Source of the DNA: Valencia hispanica | Taxonomy: Eukaryota > Chordata > Actinopteri > Cyprinodontiformes > Valenciidae | Reading direction: 5' to 3' | DNA: 64,000 bases | NCBI GenBank assembly: GCA_963556495.2 | Contig: OY747705.1 | Span: 31,655,298 to 31,719,297 of the forward strand | Shown here: positions 22,696 to 33,870 of the stretch, piece by piece | Layout of the letters: each line of letters begins with the position of its first letter | Position numbering within the stretch: the first letter of the stretch is position 1 | The notes under the pieces: model-generated | Database searches by the model: none | Told to the model about the DNA's origin: nothing | Seen by the model: the letters and a program-made list of their open reading frames with translations, nothing else | Position numbers and translations under genes: made by a program

Positions 22696-23642
22696 AGTCC
22701 ATCCGCAATTTAAGCGACCATTTAGGTCGATTGTGACAGCTACAAAAAACGACCCTATATTCCGTATGCGACCCCTTGTGGTTTAAAATGTCAGCTGTAA
22801 AAAACAAACGGCCCTTTGGGGGCCTGGCGCATCTACCTTGGGCATTTAAACAGATGACGCAGATATCGAACTAATCTCACTACAAATTAACTAAGAAATG
22901 TTATTCTGAAGACAGTGGGGTTCACTACGCTGAACATGGTAAAAAAAAAAGGATAAAAGCCGTGTCACGTAGCACAGTGGTTGAGACAAGCGCCCCAATT
23001 TCAGAGGGATGTGGCCTTCCGGGGGTTCACTTCCACCCCACGGACATTTGCCGAGTGTTGCACTTTCAAATAAAGGCCACTGTGTGGCCACAAAACCTTA
23101 AAAAAAGAAAATGCTGTCTTCACAGATACAGGTTGGTGATCTTTTCATATACACCTGTGTGGTTTTTGTAATTCAGTGCCATTCTTTAATTATGTGTTAA
23201 TTTCACATGTCAAAGGATGTTTCATTTCCCCATGTTTAAAACGGTAAAGAATGAAAACAAATGCCTTTTAAACATACGGAGGCAGAGAGTGTTTTTGGAC
23301 CTCAGGTAAACTTTGTAACTCGATCGTCTGGAATTGATGCACTTTGATAACCACACTGCCATAACCAAAAGGCTAGCAACACGTGAATGAAGGAATCAAG
23401 AGAATGTATGTAAATAGTGAAAATGCAGTGAGTTTTACCAGTACGAATGTTGGTAGCTGAACTGAGATAAATTTCGCACATGCGTATTTGGCAACTCCTT
23501 TGAGAAAGGATGCGCATGCCCTGTTGGTAGCTAGTCAATGCTGGATTGGTGCCTGACCCCAGAAAGCGCTCAACACAGGTCATTTTTTGTAGATGTCACA
23601 ATCGACCTATATGGTCGTTTTAATTTGCGGACGTGTTGGACT
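22696..23642. mobile_element. Non-autonomous DNA element holding a SINE
   Basis: The ends are inverted repeats of about 60 bp: CGACCATTTAGGTCGATTGTGACA near 22725 pairs with its complement near 23600, and both outer ends read AGTCCA inward. Target duplication is unclear. A tRNA-derived SINE lies inside at about 22940-23110. Confidence 0.65.
22940..23110 (+). repeat. tRNA-derived SINE
   Basis: It has a box A-like GTAGCACAGTGGTTGAGAC, a box B-like GGGGTTCACTTCC about 45 bases later, a short unrelated body and an A-rich end. This is a Pol III promoter layout inherited from a tRNA. It is not a functional tRNA gene. Confidence 0.65.
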
Positions 23643-25330
23643 GCCCTACCGAAGCTACTCTTCACTAGTTTAGACAAAATGTCTGCATAATGTATTAAAT
23701 TTGACATTATCTGGTTACCACTGCAACATTTGGGAGTCATCAATGTAGATATTTCTTACATATTCCATATGTGTGGCAGTCTTTCTAGGCCGGTGATCAC
23801 ATTATTTAAACTACAGTATCAGATACACAGATTTTCATAAAGCTGGGTGTCTTCATAATCAAGGCATGTGATCAAGGTATGAGGAAGCAATATTTTAATT
23901 ACCTAGCCCCAACTCCTCAGGCAAAACGTACAACACCCACAATACAGTATAATGTGAAGAGCATGAGCTGCCTTTTCCATTTATCCTTCCTTTATATTGA
24001 GTTATGCTACCTAGAGTTACAAGAGAGAGTAGTCATTTCCATCCACTCTTAGTTCAGTTTTTTTTTAAGCAATCAAGCAGATTATGGAGTAGTACATTAG
24101 GCCCAGCACACCGTGCAATTTCAAAAATTGAACACGTCACGCTGAAAGCTCAGTATGAGAGTAACTCCTGTCACACTGCAGAACAGAAGGTGCCAGTCTG
24201 CTTGACTCTTTTGCCACCACAAAATTACGTCACAAGGGTCCGACAGCGACATGAGGGCAACAGTAAATGGACACCAAGTTAAGGGTGTCAATACTTTTAG
24301 TTGGGGTCAGATGCTGGGAAAAAAAGGTAGAAGAAGATGAGAAAAGGTGACTGTGACAGAAGTGCTTGTGGTTGGGCATTAGAATAGGATGTTGGTCACA
24401 TCATATCCTACAGAATATTTACAGAAAAGGTCCAACATTGCTTAATATTATGTCATCTTCGGTCCAAAGAGCACTAAATATGTGATCAGCGTGTCTTTTT
24501 CCTGAATGATTTCAAAGAGCTAAGATTTAAACCAAGATTAAAGATTTTCTTTTGACAAATATTTTTTGATATTCACACACTGTAAACCTGGATAAAGATC
24601 CCAGATGTTAGCATCAATATTAGCCTCACCATTGAGATACTCTAACAAAGGTTATTACATATGTCTTCAGCAATGCAATGTGCTACTTATTTATGATTTT
24701 GCATTGAAACAATTGTAAAAAAGAATCTTCCAAATAATGAAATGGGAAAACGGAATGGAAAAATTAGGCTGTGGGAAAAAAAATACAAATGCACATAGGG
24801 CTGTTGGCACAACTCTTTCAGGGAGCCACATAGTTGTAATTTCAGTTATTAGAACAACTAGACTGTGCTCTGCTGGCAGCATTTGCACCTTGTTAATTTA
24901 TTCACACCATCTCTCAAGAGTTGGAGGGAGACAAATTTGATTTTGAAGACTCAGGAAATCAGGCTGACATTTTCATTTGGATGAAGGTATGCTGTTAGCA
25001 AAGCATCTATATCTTCTGCTGAACTGGTTGGGTTCCAGGCTGTTTGTGATGACAAACTTTGATTAAATGTAATGCGTTGTTTGTAATTTTATTTTTTACA
25101 CCCCAAAATGGGTGAATGTTGGCATTTAACTCTATTTCCAGATTGTGTAAAGATGTAAGAGCCTTTTGATGCATATGTTTTCTTGTCTTGTCAGCTCAGA
25201 CATGTTGAACCACCCTTCTGTAAATGTCTAACTGAACACACACTTGGATTCCCCCCAAGATGTGGTGAAATTTAAAAAAAAGCACAGAGTCAGAACATCT
25301 TACATAACCAAAAGGGCCTGACGGGCGATG
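23643..25330. other. Unassigned AT-rich span
   Basis: A line near 24275-24305 ('gggtgtcaatacttttag') resembles a Tc1 terminus, but no partner was found. No gene is recognised. Confidence 0.45.
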
Positions 25331-25740
25331 TCATCAAAAGTGTGCCCACAGCCACCTTCCTGAGATGAAAAACAAATGAAACACTTTGAGGCTGAGCTGA
25401 TTTCCCTCCTGCTCCGCATCTCCATCTGTCACTCCCGGGGACTTATTCTGAGCAAGAGTGCTTTCCTGCGTGACCTCCATCACGGGGTGCAAGATGAACG
25501 AGGTGGGTCTGGTCTCTGTCCTCTGTCTTCTCTTTGCCAAGGCAGCAGGAGCACTGAAGCATCGAGAACACCTGCAAACCCAGAGTAATGAGGCAGCAGG
25601 CCACACAGCCTCCCCTCCTCCCTGCACTAATCAATCCTGCTAGCCATTAAGGGAACCAAGAGCAGAAGCTGTTAGAGCTGTAGCTTCATATTTAAATGCA
25701 AAGTCCATTGCCTTTATTCGATAAGTAAGCTTCTGTGAGA
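25331..25740 (+). other. GC-richer single-copy island, candidate exon or conserved element
   Basis: This 0.4-kb stretch is not shared with any other part of the window and is clearly richer in GC than its flanks. It contains the short ORF at 25494-25643 and, downstream (25690-25720), an ATTTAAATGCAAAG motif resembling a POU site beside CCATTGCCTTT, which resembles a SOX site. A conserved regulatory element or a first exon are both possible. Confidence 0.25.
25494..25643 (+). CDS. Possible short secreted-protein ORF or first coding exon
   Basis: The 49-codon frame begins MNEVGLVSVLCLLFAKAAGA, which looks like a signal peptide: an acidic start, a hydrophobic core at residues 5-14 and small residues at 17-20 suited to signal peptidase. 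It then runs LKHREHLQTQ. A weak donor-like GTAATG lies at 25585, so the real exon might end there. I do not recognise the protein. Against coding: it is short, has no neighbouring exons that I can see, and base composition alone could produce it. Confidence 0.2.
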   Translation: MNEVGLVSVLCLLFAKAAGALKHREHLQTQSNEAAGHTASPPPCTNQSC

Positions 25741-27179
25741 GTCACATGTTTAATGTTCTTTCATTTTTTGGCTTTAGTTATTTTCCAGTTATTAGATTCT
25801 GAGTTTTTGATAGAGCTTCAGCACATTACCAGATAAATCGGCTTCATTAAACTTCATTTGTTTTGCCACTCTTAGGCCAAATAAACAGAGGTTGGAGCCA
25901 AAGAACTGAGGCCAGGACGCCTAGGTTCAGCCAATAGAGTTCTTAAAAGATAAAAATCAATTGAACTGAATCAACATTAAATCAGCCAGCTCTCCTTTTA
26001 CTGTTGTCACCAGATATTGACATAAAATGAATAAAATGCCTTTTTTTTTATTACTATCTGATATGAAATCCGACTAAACATTTCCTGTTTAAGCAGTTTG
26101 GATGAACAAAATTATTTCTGTTTGCTAAATCTCAGAATGACTTTTTAAACCCTTTTTAAATTAAAAAGTATACATATATGTAGATAAGTACAAATTTAAA
26201 CAGTTTGGGCAAGCCAAGCTGATGGGCCATTAATAGTACAGAGACTCATAAAGAGTGCTATATAGGTATGAAAACTTACATAGGTACTAAAACAGACTGC
26301 CAAGTGGCAACTGAATAACATTTTTTCTATTTAATAAGAAAAAGTTCTTAAAATCATTTGATCTGAGTATCAGTTTGAGTAGGTTTTATAAAATAACAGA
26401 AGGCTGAACTAAGGTAGGCTGTACAATATATCCGGAGTGAAATTATACCTCTTCCTGCTTCATTAGCCGATCTTTTCTAATATCAGTATTTCTAATATTT
26501 ACCAATATCAGCTTATTATGCAAACAAGTTACAGTGCTCTACGGAGTTATTGGCACATTCCAAAAATACTTTTCTCTTTGCCTAAACTTGTCTATATTGG
26601 CACCCAACACTGGATGTCGGATAACTCCTTTCATTTAACATAAAAACATGGGTGACTCTAAACTTACTGCTTTTAAATTCTGCCTTTAAGCTTTAACAAG
26701 ACAGACGTTGGTCCTCCATCCATTTCTTCTGTGTTTTTGTTTCTTCTGTGGCTTTTGATACGCACACAGTATAAATACAGTGTTTGCTTTCCTCCTCTTC
26801 CCTTGTCATATCCGATATTGGGAAGAGGTGAGTCATCCAGTGCAATACAGTGATTTAACTGTCTTTTTTGTCAATGGTTTGCCTTCATTTACATTTGTGA
26901 ATTGACTTCACTTATATTTAAGTTGATGTTGAGCCACAGACTTTCCCCTGTGTTTTGAAATATCAATGTAAAGATATGCAGGGAGATGCAAACATTGTGC
27001 ATCTTCTTTTCCCCTGTAGCTTGGGCTGGACAGTTTGCTAGCAGCACATGTTGATTTTATTTTAATTCTGTGAAACAGATTAAACCGAAACTGCCTCCAA
27101 AAGTTTCCACTGTGTCCCGTGGCTCCTTAATGCACCACACACTGAATAAATAACAAAGCAGAAGTGTACCGATCACACT
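25741..27179. other. Unassigned AT-rich span
   Basis: A fragment near 26531-26600 (ACAGTGCTCTACGGAGTTAT) resembles a Tc1 terminus but is isolated. No gene is recognised. Confidence 0.45.
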
Positions 27180-27185
27180 AGCCCA

Positions 27186-27663
27186 TGCATTTGTTTCTTC
27201 AAGGCTGGACTACTGTAATGCCTTACTATCAGGAAGTCCACAAAATGTAATAAAAAGCCTTCAATGGATCCAAAATGCGGCAGCAAGAGTTCTGATGAAT
27301 AATAAAAAGAAAGATCACATTTCTCCTGTTTTAGCTTCCCTTCATTGGCTCCTTGTTAAATCCAGAATAGAATTTAAGATCCTCCTCCTTACATACAAAG
27401 CCCTTAATAATCAAGCTCCATCATACATCAGAGATCTGATTGTTTCATATGTTAGCACCTTGTTCTCAGACTACAGGTTTATTGGTGGTCCTAAGATCCA
27501 CCCAGGATTTCTAAAAGTAGAATGGGAGGCAGATCTTTTAGTTATCAGGCTCCTCTCCTGTGGAACCAGCTCCCAGTTTAAGTCTGAGGCAGAAACTCTG
27601 TCTACTTTTAAGGCCAGGCTTACAACTTTTCTTTTGATAAAGCTTATAGTTATAACAGATTGA
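27186..27663 (+). pseudogene. L2 LINE ORF2 C-terminal fragment
   Basis: The open stretch reads SSRLDYCNALLSG, then IQNAAARVL and HISPVLASLHWLLVKSRI (about 27187-27375), followed by FKILLLTYKALNNQAPSYI and a C-terminal TFKARLTTFL. This is the region between the RT active site and the ORF2 end of L2/CR1-group LINEs. A shift after about 27500 disturbs the expected motif there. The RT catalytic residues lie in the missing 5' part. Confidence 0.85.
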
Positions 27664-28272
27664 TGTTAGCTAGTCATTGGTTGAGTGGTGGAGTGGGGGA
27701 GGGGTAGTTGCCAATGGCCTAAGCAGGTTGGGGGGGTAATGCAGTCCAGACAGACTGTTCTCCCTGGCTCTGCCTCTCTCATTCTAACGGGCTGAGTTAT
27801 CCTGAGCGATCTCTGTAGTTATGCTGCTATAGGTTTAGAATGTTGAAGGGGAGACTGACCAATTTTATTCACCATTTTTCTACTCCTTTCCAGTTGAATT
27901 TCTGTTAACTTTGTTTTTTCTCAATGTTCTCTCCATAGAAGCTACTCCTGGTCTGGTGTCCTACAATGCCCTGTTGGACGGAGGAAATCAGCTGGGATGA
28001 TGCGCCCAGTAACTGAGCATCCTCCGTGTCCTTTTAATATAGAAAGTACTCTTACAGTGCTTTTGTCCTTTCTGGGTTTCTGTTCTGTCTTCTTGAACCA
28101 CTAGACGGTCGTGGCAGATGGCTGCTCCTGGTTCTGCTGGAGCCAGGTTTCTTCCTTTTAAAGCAGAGTTTTTCCCCTCTCCACTGTCGCTACATGCTTG
28201 CTATGAGGGATTGGTGTGGTTAGTGTCTGCATAAATTGGGGCGCAACCTCAAGTCAAAGACTCAAAGCAACC

Positions 28273-29019
28273 TGTTATGTTTGCAGGGTTTAGTGACTCA
28301 AAGGCAGTGGCAAAAGCAGAACAGACAGTAATTTTGGATATGATAAGTAGTATTTATTTTACAAATAATGATTGTGAAAGTCTCTGGTAGAACGCCAGGA
28401 AATGGGTCCACGATGGCAGGCGGAGGAACTGCAGCAGAGAGTGGAGGTTAGATGATGTTGACAGGTGAGTGAAGCAGAGTGTAAATGGTCACTCAAGATG
28501 ACTGCGACGTCTGATCTTTGGGGAAGGTAAGAAGGATCCAGTACCGGAGGCAAGTAGAGGCTGATGTTGTGCAAGGCTGTGTGTGTTTGCAGGTGGAGCA
28601 GGCAGACGGATGGAGAACAGGCCGACCAGCGGAGGTAACGGAGCAGAAACTGACCAGGAGGGAATCCAGAGTAGTCGGCAAGTTGTTTCCAGGAAGTAAC
28701 ACCGACGGAACTGAGATCACAGGAGGAAACCAACTTCGGAGGACAAAGGAGTCTGGATCAGGATCTGTGAGGAAACCAGGAAGAAGCGCACAAAGGTCTC
28801 GAAGGATAAACTTTTTCTGGAGCAAAGGTTGACCGACATAACCACGCTGGAAGCGAGAACAATCTGGCATCCGCTTGCAGCCTCCGTTCCTCTTTGAAGC
28901 TGGAGATGATGAGCCTGAACGAGCTGCACCTGTCACCAATCAGCCACGCCCCTGCAGAGAAGGTAGGAGAGCACACACACACACACAGCAGTACACCAGC
29001 AGAACACAGGATCCTAACA
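28273..29019 (-). mobile_element. Gypsy-like solo LTR
   Basis: The 747-bp segment begins TGTTATGTTTGC and ends GATCCTAACA on the plus strand. On the minus strand it has a polyadenylation signal (AATAAA, complement near 28350) about 80 bases before its end, and a GC-rich middle. CCTG is present at both junctions (the left copy overlaps the LTR start), and the flanks rejoin as a continuous LINE tail. Several 60-150 codon ORFs inside are not real genes. No second LTR or internal coding region exists nearby. Confidence 0.75.
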
Positions 29020-29329
29020 CCTGCTGGGATTCCTTAAATACAATTTTTTAACTGATTGGAATGTTTGTATGATTGATTTGAAATTGCTTTTCTTGTAAAG
29101 TGCCTTGAGATTACATCTGTGGTGAATTGGCGCTTTTTGAAAAAAACTGAATTGAATTTTGTAGTTTTTTTCTTTGGGTGGTTGAGTTATACGTTGATAA
29201 CCTTAAACAATAAACAAAGATACATGTAACCCAACACAAGTGACATGGCATTTTATTTTGTTTTTATTGTGTGCTGTGGTTTTAGTGTGTTTTTTTTATT
29301 GGGTTTGTCTTTGTAGTGCATTTTAACTT

Positions 29330-30150
29330 TATTTATAGTTTTATGCCAGTCACAAGACTTTTACCCCAATCCCTGACGCAACAATCAGTGCACCTGTGCC
29401 CACTAATTAACAGCTGCTGTTCTGGAATTGAGCTCTGCAGAGCTGCGGCGTTTTCTTTTTTATTCAGTTCAAGACGAGGACTACGGTGGTCTGACCAGGA
29501 GTCGCATTTGTGTCTGGAGGAACTGGAAACAAAAAGCGAAAAGACGCACGGGACAGGAGAACTGCGGCACACCCCTCGAAGTGGAAGGGCAGGACGATCC
29601 ACACATCGGGGACCACAAGCGCGCTGAAACCGTAAGTGTTGCGAGGCAACCTATACACAGGGACAGAGGAAGACCGTGTCTCAGCGTGCAGAGGACGGGA
29701 GACAGACCGGAGGGAGCGAGCCTGAGGGAAGGAGTGTCTGACGCCGGAAATAGGCAGAGGATAACTCTGCCTTGTGTGTAAGCATTGTAACGACCCTCCA
29801 CCATTGTAGCCTAAGGCCTTATAGTCTCGGGCCCCCGTGCTGGTGTATGTTTTGCATTCCAGGTGACCCGGTGCGTGGGATTAGAGAAATCTTCTACCCT
29901 GAACCAGGAGGGAGCAGGGGAGCTGCTTGTATATTTTACCGTGGGTGGTGCCCTTTTAGTATTCCAGTTTTATCCTTTTTTTTTTTTTTTGCCCACCTGG
30001 TTTTTAACGGACTTTTAGTGTAAAATTGTATTTCTGGCATTTTTACTCCATTGTGAATGTCCTTGTAATAAATTCTAGATTAAGCTGCCAATCTCTGTTG
30101 TCCTTGGTAACCAGTGTGCTCTCATCCAGATACTTACTTCCCCTTTTACA
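29330..30150 (+). other. GC-richer LTR-like segment, unclassified
   Basis: It follows the LINE tail closely. It has a promoter-like region with CACCTGTGCCCACTAATTAA, a GC-rich body with donor-like GTAAGTGTT, and an AATAAA near 30069. The arrangement resembles a plus-strand LTR, but I could not find matching ends or a target duplication. ORFs of up to 117 codons here have no recognisable domain. Confidence 0.3.
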
Positions 30151-30316
30151 ATAGTTATTTTCTTAGTTAAAATTCATTCAAGTTCAAACACCTCCATAGC
30201 CACCCTCTTGCATACATCAAATAAATCCTTGTTTCAGCAACTAAATGTAGTAATTTTAAATTAAATACGGTACTTTAATTTAAGATTTTATGTAATTTTT
30301 TTTAATCTGTCCTAAT

Positions 30317-31334
30317 TGGGGCTGTCCAACGATAAAAACTTTTAATCTAACAATAAATAACCACGTTTAATTAACATTCCTGAATATGACTTAAAAACAA
30401 CAAATTTTGGTGTAAATAAAGGACAAAACCGTATGCCGTTGCTCTTACAGGAAATACAACAGAGATCCATGGAACTTTTGTTTTGAACTCCACTATCACA
30501 TTTACACAAGGTATTTTTAACCTATTCATCTTTTAGCCAGTTAAGGCAAACTAACTGGTTAACATTTTCTGAGTGTAAAGCTGACCGTTGGTTATTAATA
30601 TTGGACAATCCTGAGCATCCTCTTCATAGGACTATTCTACAACAATAGTGTTTTCAGTCAGAGGCTTCAACAGCTTCGCGGCAACACAGACTGCTACAGT
30701 AGATCCTTCCTGCACACAGCCATCAAGATCTCCAGCCATCTCCTTGAAGAATAAAATAGTATGAGCTACAATAACACTTATTTTCACTCTGGGATCAATA
30801 AAGCATTTTTGAATTGTATTCTTGTGAACAATGGAGGAATTATTTGCTTATCAACATGAGCAAAATGGTGTAGAACTGAACCTTTACATCACTCCTGTTC
30901 CCACTTTTATTATTTGTGGTTATGTTGCAGCTGCAGTGTTGGTTAGCTTGTTTGTTAGCAAAGACTTACCTGATGTGAAGTTATAGCTGCAGATTTTTGC
31001 ATTGCATTTTTAATCATTGGCTTGTTCCTCTGATCATTTAAAACACCTGATTGAGTCTCTTTCTGCAGACTAAACCTGCAGTAGAGCAGGGAGTGATTTA
31101 AACCGATAATCCCTCTATCTGGCCTGCGACTGAGAGATGTTCACATGGAACCGTGGATGCAGTTCGGGTCAGCCATGCTGTTTACGTGAGGAACACTGAA
31201 CATGGCATGGGCTGAATTGTAGGATAAACCGGGGGGGTCATCCTATGCATGCGTTGATTGCATAAAAAAATCTTAATTGCGTTAATTCTACAAATTAATC
31301 AACCTTCGTTAACGGGTTAATTTTGACAGCCCTA
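30317..31334. mobile_element. hAT-like non-autonomous element with 8-bp target duplication
   Basis: The ends are related inverted repeats: TGGGGCTGTCC at the left, and TAGGGCTGTCAAAATTAAC on the other strand at the right. GTCCTAAT occurs exactly at 30309-30316 and 31335-31342, the 8-bp duplication expected of hAT transposition. It has no transposase. It contains an older LINE tail at about 30603-30817. Confidence 0.85.
30603..30817 (+). mobile_element. LINE 3' tail fragment inside the hAT element
   Basis: A decayed end of a non-LTR element: a reading frame with CYSRSFLHTAIKI (about 30690-30730), then CTGGGATCAATAAAGCATTT at the end. The same type of tail, with 'AGGTCCTTCCTCC' coding, is found at 49160-50965. 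Confidence 0.6.
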
Positions 31335-31342
31335 GTCCTAAT

Positions 31343-31984
31343 GTAACAAATATTAATGCAAATAATCCTGTATGAGGGAAAAAAAATAAATCAAAGAAAT
31401 ACGTTTTCCTTATAATAGTAAAAATAATGCATGTAAGACAAACATACCAAAAGCATCCACAAAGCATACAAACGGAAACAAAAAAAGCAAACGAGTATCT
31501 GACTGTCAATAAAGCCTCTACCAGAACATACCATACCTACCTATAACCATACCTATTGCTTCTGGCACTATGCTGCTCTTGTGTGCAAATAATAAAGCCA
31601 CCAAATAAAAATCAATAAACCTAAATGAAAAATGCTGTTTTTCTGCAACACACCAATGTTGAATTATTTGCATAATCCACTTTTTCACATTGTACAGCAC
31701 TTAGTCTTCTGTAACATATTCTGATGGTTGAAGAATACAAAGGTTTTGATCAGATTTAGATGTCAGTGCTAAGACTGCCATGTGGGGGCTGATTTTATGT
31801 AGAGTGAAGCCTTTTTTGTGACGATCTTGTCATGTTTTGGATTATGGATTACTTTCCTGCTTAATTTACCATCTTGTAGTTTTCTTGCCTAGTACAGACT
31901 TTATCTCCTGACATTTCATAGTTTATTATACTTTACACTCTCACAAGGTTCTCATGACATACCAAATTAAAACAGTTCGCATTA
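31343..31984. other. Unassigned AT-rich spacer
   Basis: No recognised gene or repeat. Confidence 0.5.
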
Positions 31985-32140
31985 CGGCTTCTCCAACATA
32001 TTTAACTGTGGAGGTGGGGTGGTTTTCTGCTAACTCTTTTTTTGTTTTTGTTTTTTGTTTTTGTTTATACCAGATCAACGAAGAGGGTTGTTACCAAAGA
32101 TCTCAATATAGCCTCTTCTGACCAAAGAACCAAGCTACAG
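31985..32140 (-). mobile_element. Short decayed Tc1-like remnant
   Basis: On the minus strand it loosely follows a Tc1 catalytic region: the complement of 'cctcttctgaccaaagaacc' corresponds to the first catalytic Asp region. A T/G-rich tract (32038-32066) interrupts it. Termini are not visible. Confidence 0.4.
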
Positions 32141-32298
32141 TTAAAGACCCAGTATTTAGTTTAACAGAGTCCACGTGTTGCATTTGCAAAAGTAGGAGAG
32201 AAAACACTTTTTTTCTGACATTCCTTCCAAACAACCAGTTGGTTTGTAGATAAACCCAGGATGCAACTCTGCTCCTGTTCTCTAACAGTTTATCTGTT

Positions 32299-32530
32299 TT
32301 TAATTCAATTCCATTTATATAGTGCCAATTCACAACACATGTCATCTCAAGGCACTTTAAAAGTCATTTCAATTCAATCATACATACATTCCAATCAGTT
32401 TAAAAGTTTTCTATTTAATGAAACCCACCAGGCTGCATCCAGTCATTGACTTGCAGCATTCACTCCTCCTCGACGAACGTGTAGCAAGTTAGCAGCAGTA
32501 GACGGTCGCCTGCGTTGTGCCATTTACTTC
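32299..32530 (-). mobile_element. L2-type LINE 3' tail, minus strand
   Basis: In reverse it reads AAAGTGCCTTGAGATGACAT, GAATTGGCACTATATAAAT and GAATTGAATT, the same tail as at 29098-29157. Further in, 'aaatagaaaacttttaaactg' in reverse matches the tail body. It is 5'-truncated. Confidence 0.8.
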
Positions 32531-33758
32531 ACACCCCCTCCTCCCTTACCCTCTTGGTCACTGTGTCTTATATCATATTTATAACCAAGGGACACAAAAA
32601 ACATTGATTACTAATGGTTATATGTGCTTATATATGGTGGTAATGAAAATATACAAATGTAGTTTTTTAACAAAGAACTTCAAATGGTTTGTGAAAGTTT
32701 GCACTGGCTTTAAATTGATGACTGCCCTATAATCAGCTGGTAAAACAATAAATGGATGAGAAAAATCTGTGCGATACAATGGCAGTAATCAAAAGTGTGA
32801 AAGTGTCTTTGCAGAAATTATGTTTCTCCCACCTACTCACTGGCTGGCTTCCATGGCATGCCTCTGCTTAAATACCAAGCTAATTCTTGGAACCCTTTAT
32901 TGAGTCTTATTCTACTTATAATAGCAACAGTGCTTTCTACTCAGCTGCTGAAAGTTAAAGCACATCCTGTAACAGTATAAACTTTCTCTATTCCTTATTG
33001 TAAAATGACACAATAGTAAATTTGTTTAGATATCACAGTGTCACTGGAGACAGAATGAGAAAATAATGCTGGTTTAAGGCAGTGTTCAGGCATTTGATTT
33101 CTTTCTATCTTTTGTCAAACTTTTTTCTGGGTTACAAAGACCTTGTGAAATTCCCTGTTAAACCATCATTATAGAAGTCAACAAGAAACGGCATAGATGA
33201 GAAGCTTGCCTGAAATAAAAACAAAGAACCAAGGACTAAAAAATCCTACATATACCATATTGAACTGTACAGCATCTTTGTTTTGCATTACACTGAAATA
33301 ACCTGTATTTAAACCTACTGTTTGATAGTAATAAGTTCAATTGTAAAACATTGGTTCATGTACATGAATGCGAGTAAAAACATCTGCCAAGTGGGAACAT
33401 CAAAACTAAAAATGTGACTATGCTGTATTTACACACACTGCAAAACAAAAGTTTGACTCTGTGGGAGTTCTGCAGAATTGAAGTCAAGAATTTAGGGGAA
33501 AAATCAATAATTAGCTGACTGAAAATGTTAAAAACAATTTGGCAACTAGGAACAACAAGCATGGGGACTTTCCAATGCTAACATGGCTCCAAGAGGTTTT
33601 TTTTCCACTTGTGGCTTATTTGGAGTGTAGATTGGACAACTCAATGGCCATCGGACAGCGGGAAGGTGAGTGTAAGTCTGAATTGCCCGAAATATAAGAA
33701 GAATAAACCTAAGGCTTCAGTGATGCTCCACCCCTCTATGTTTTATTGTATTTGACAG
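32531..33758. other. Unassigned AT-rich span
   Basis: No recognised gene or repeat in 1.2 kb. Confidence 0.5.
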
Positions 33759-33866
33759 GTACAGTGACCCTAAAAAGTACACACTCCTCTGTTGAAGTAC
33801 AAGACCTTTGAGATGTACTAAATGTTTTTCCAAAATCAATTCAAAACAAATTATTATTTTTAAAGT
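33759..33866 (+). mobile_element. Possible Tc1 terminal repeat remnant
   Basis: TACAGTGACCCTAAAAAGTA at about 33759 is a common fish Tc1 terminus, followed by a body resembling that family's terminal repeat. The partner end was not found; another Tc1 begins 5 bases further on. Confidence 0.5.
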
Positions 33867-33870
33867 GAGG

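Larger units (their letters stand above)
27180..29157 (+). mobile_element. L2-type LINE, 3' part, split by a solo LTR
   Basis: It has the end of ORF2, a 3' UTR and the typical tail (AAAGTGCCTTGAGATTACAT at about 29098, then AATTGGCGC and AATTGAATT). The 5' side is truncated within the reverse transcriptase thumb region. The LTR at 28273-29019 interrupts the 3' UTR; host sequence 'caaagcaacctg' continues as 'ctgggattcc' afterwards. Confidence 0.85.

Noticed and set aside
22960..23045. tRNA-like sequence with box A and box B
   Set aside because: It does not fold into a full cloverleaf by eye and is followed by a SINE body and A-rich tail, so it is a SINE head.
28359..28939. ORFs of 104-148 codons in the solo LTR
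   Set aside because: They overlap in several frames within an LTR with defined ends and have no retroelement or host domain.
29316..29804. ORFs of 103-117 codons in the LTR-like segment
   Set aside because: Overlapping frames on both strands, no motif and GC-driven.
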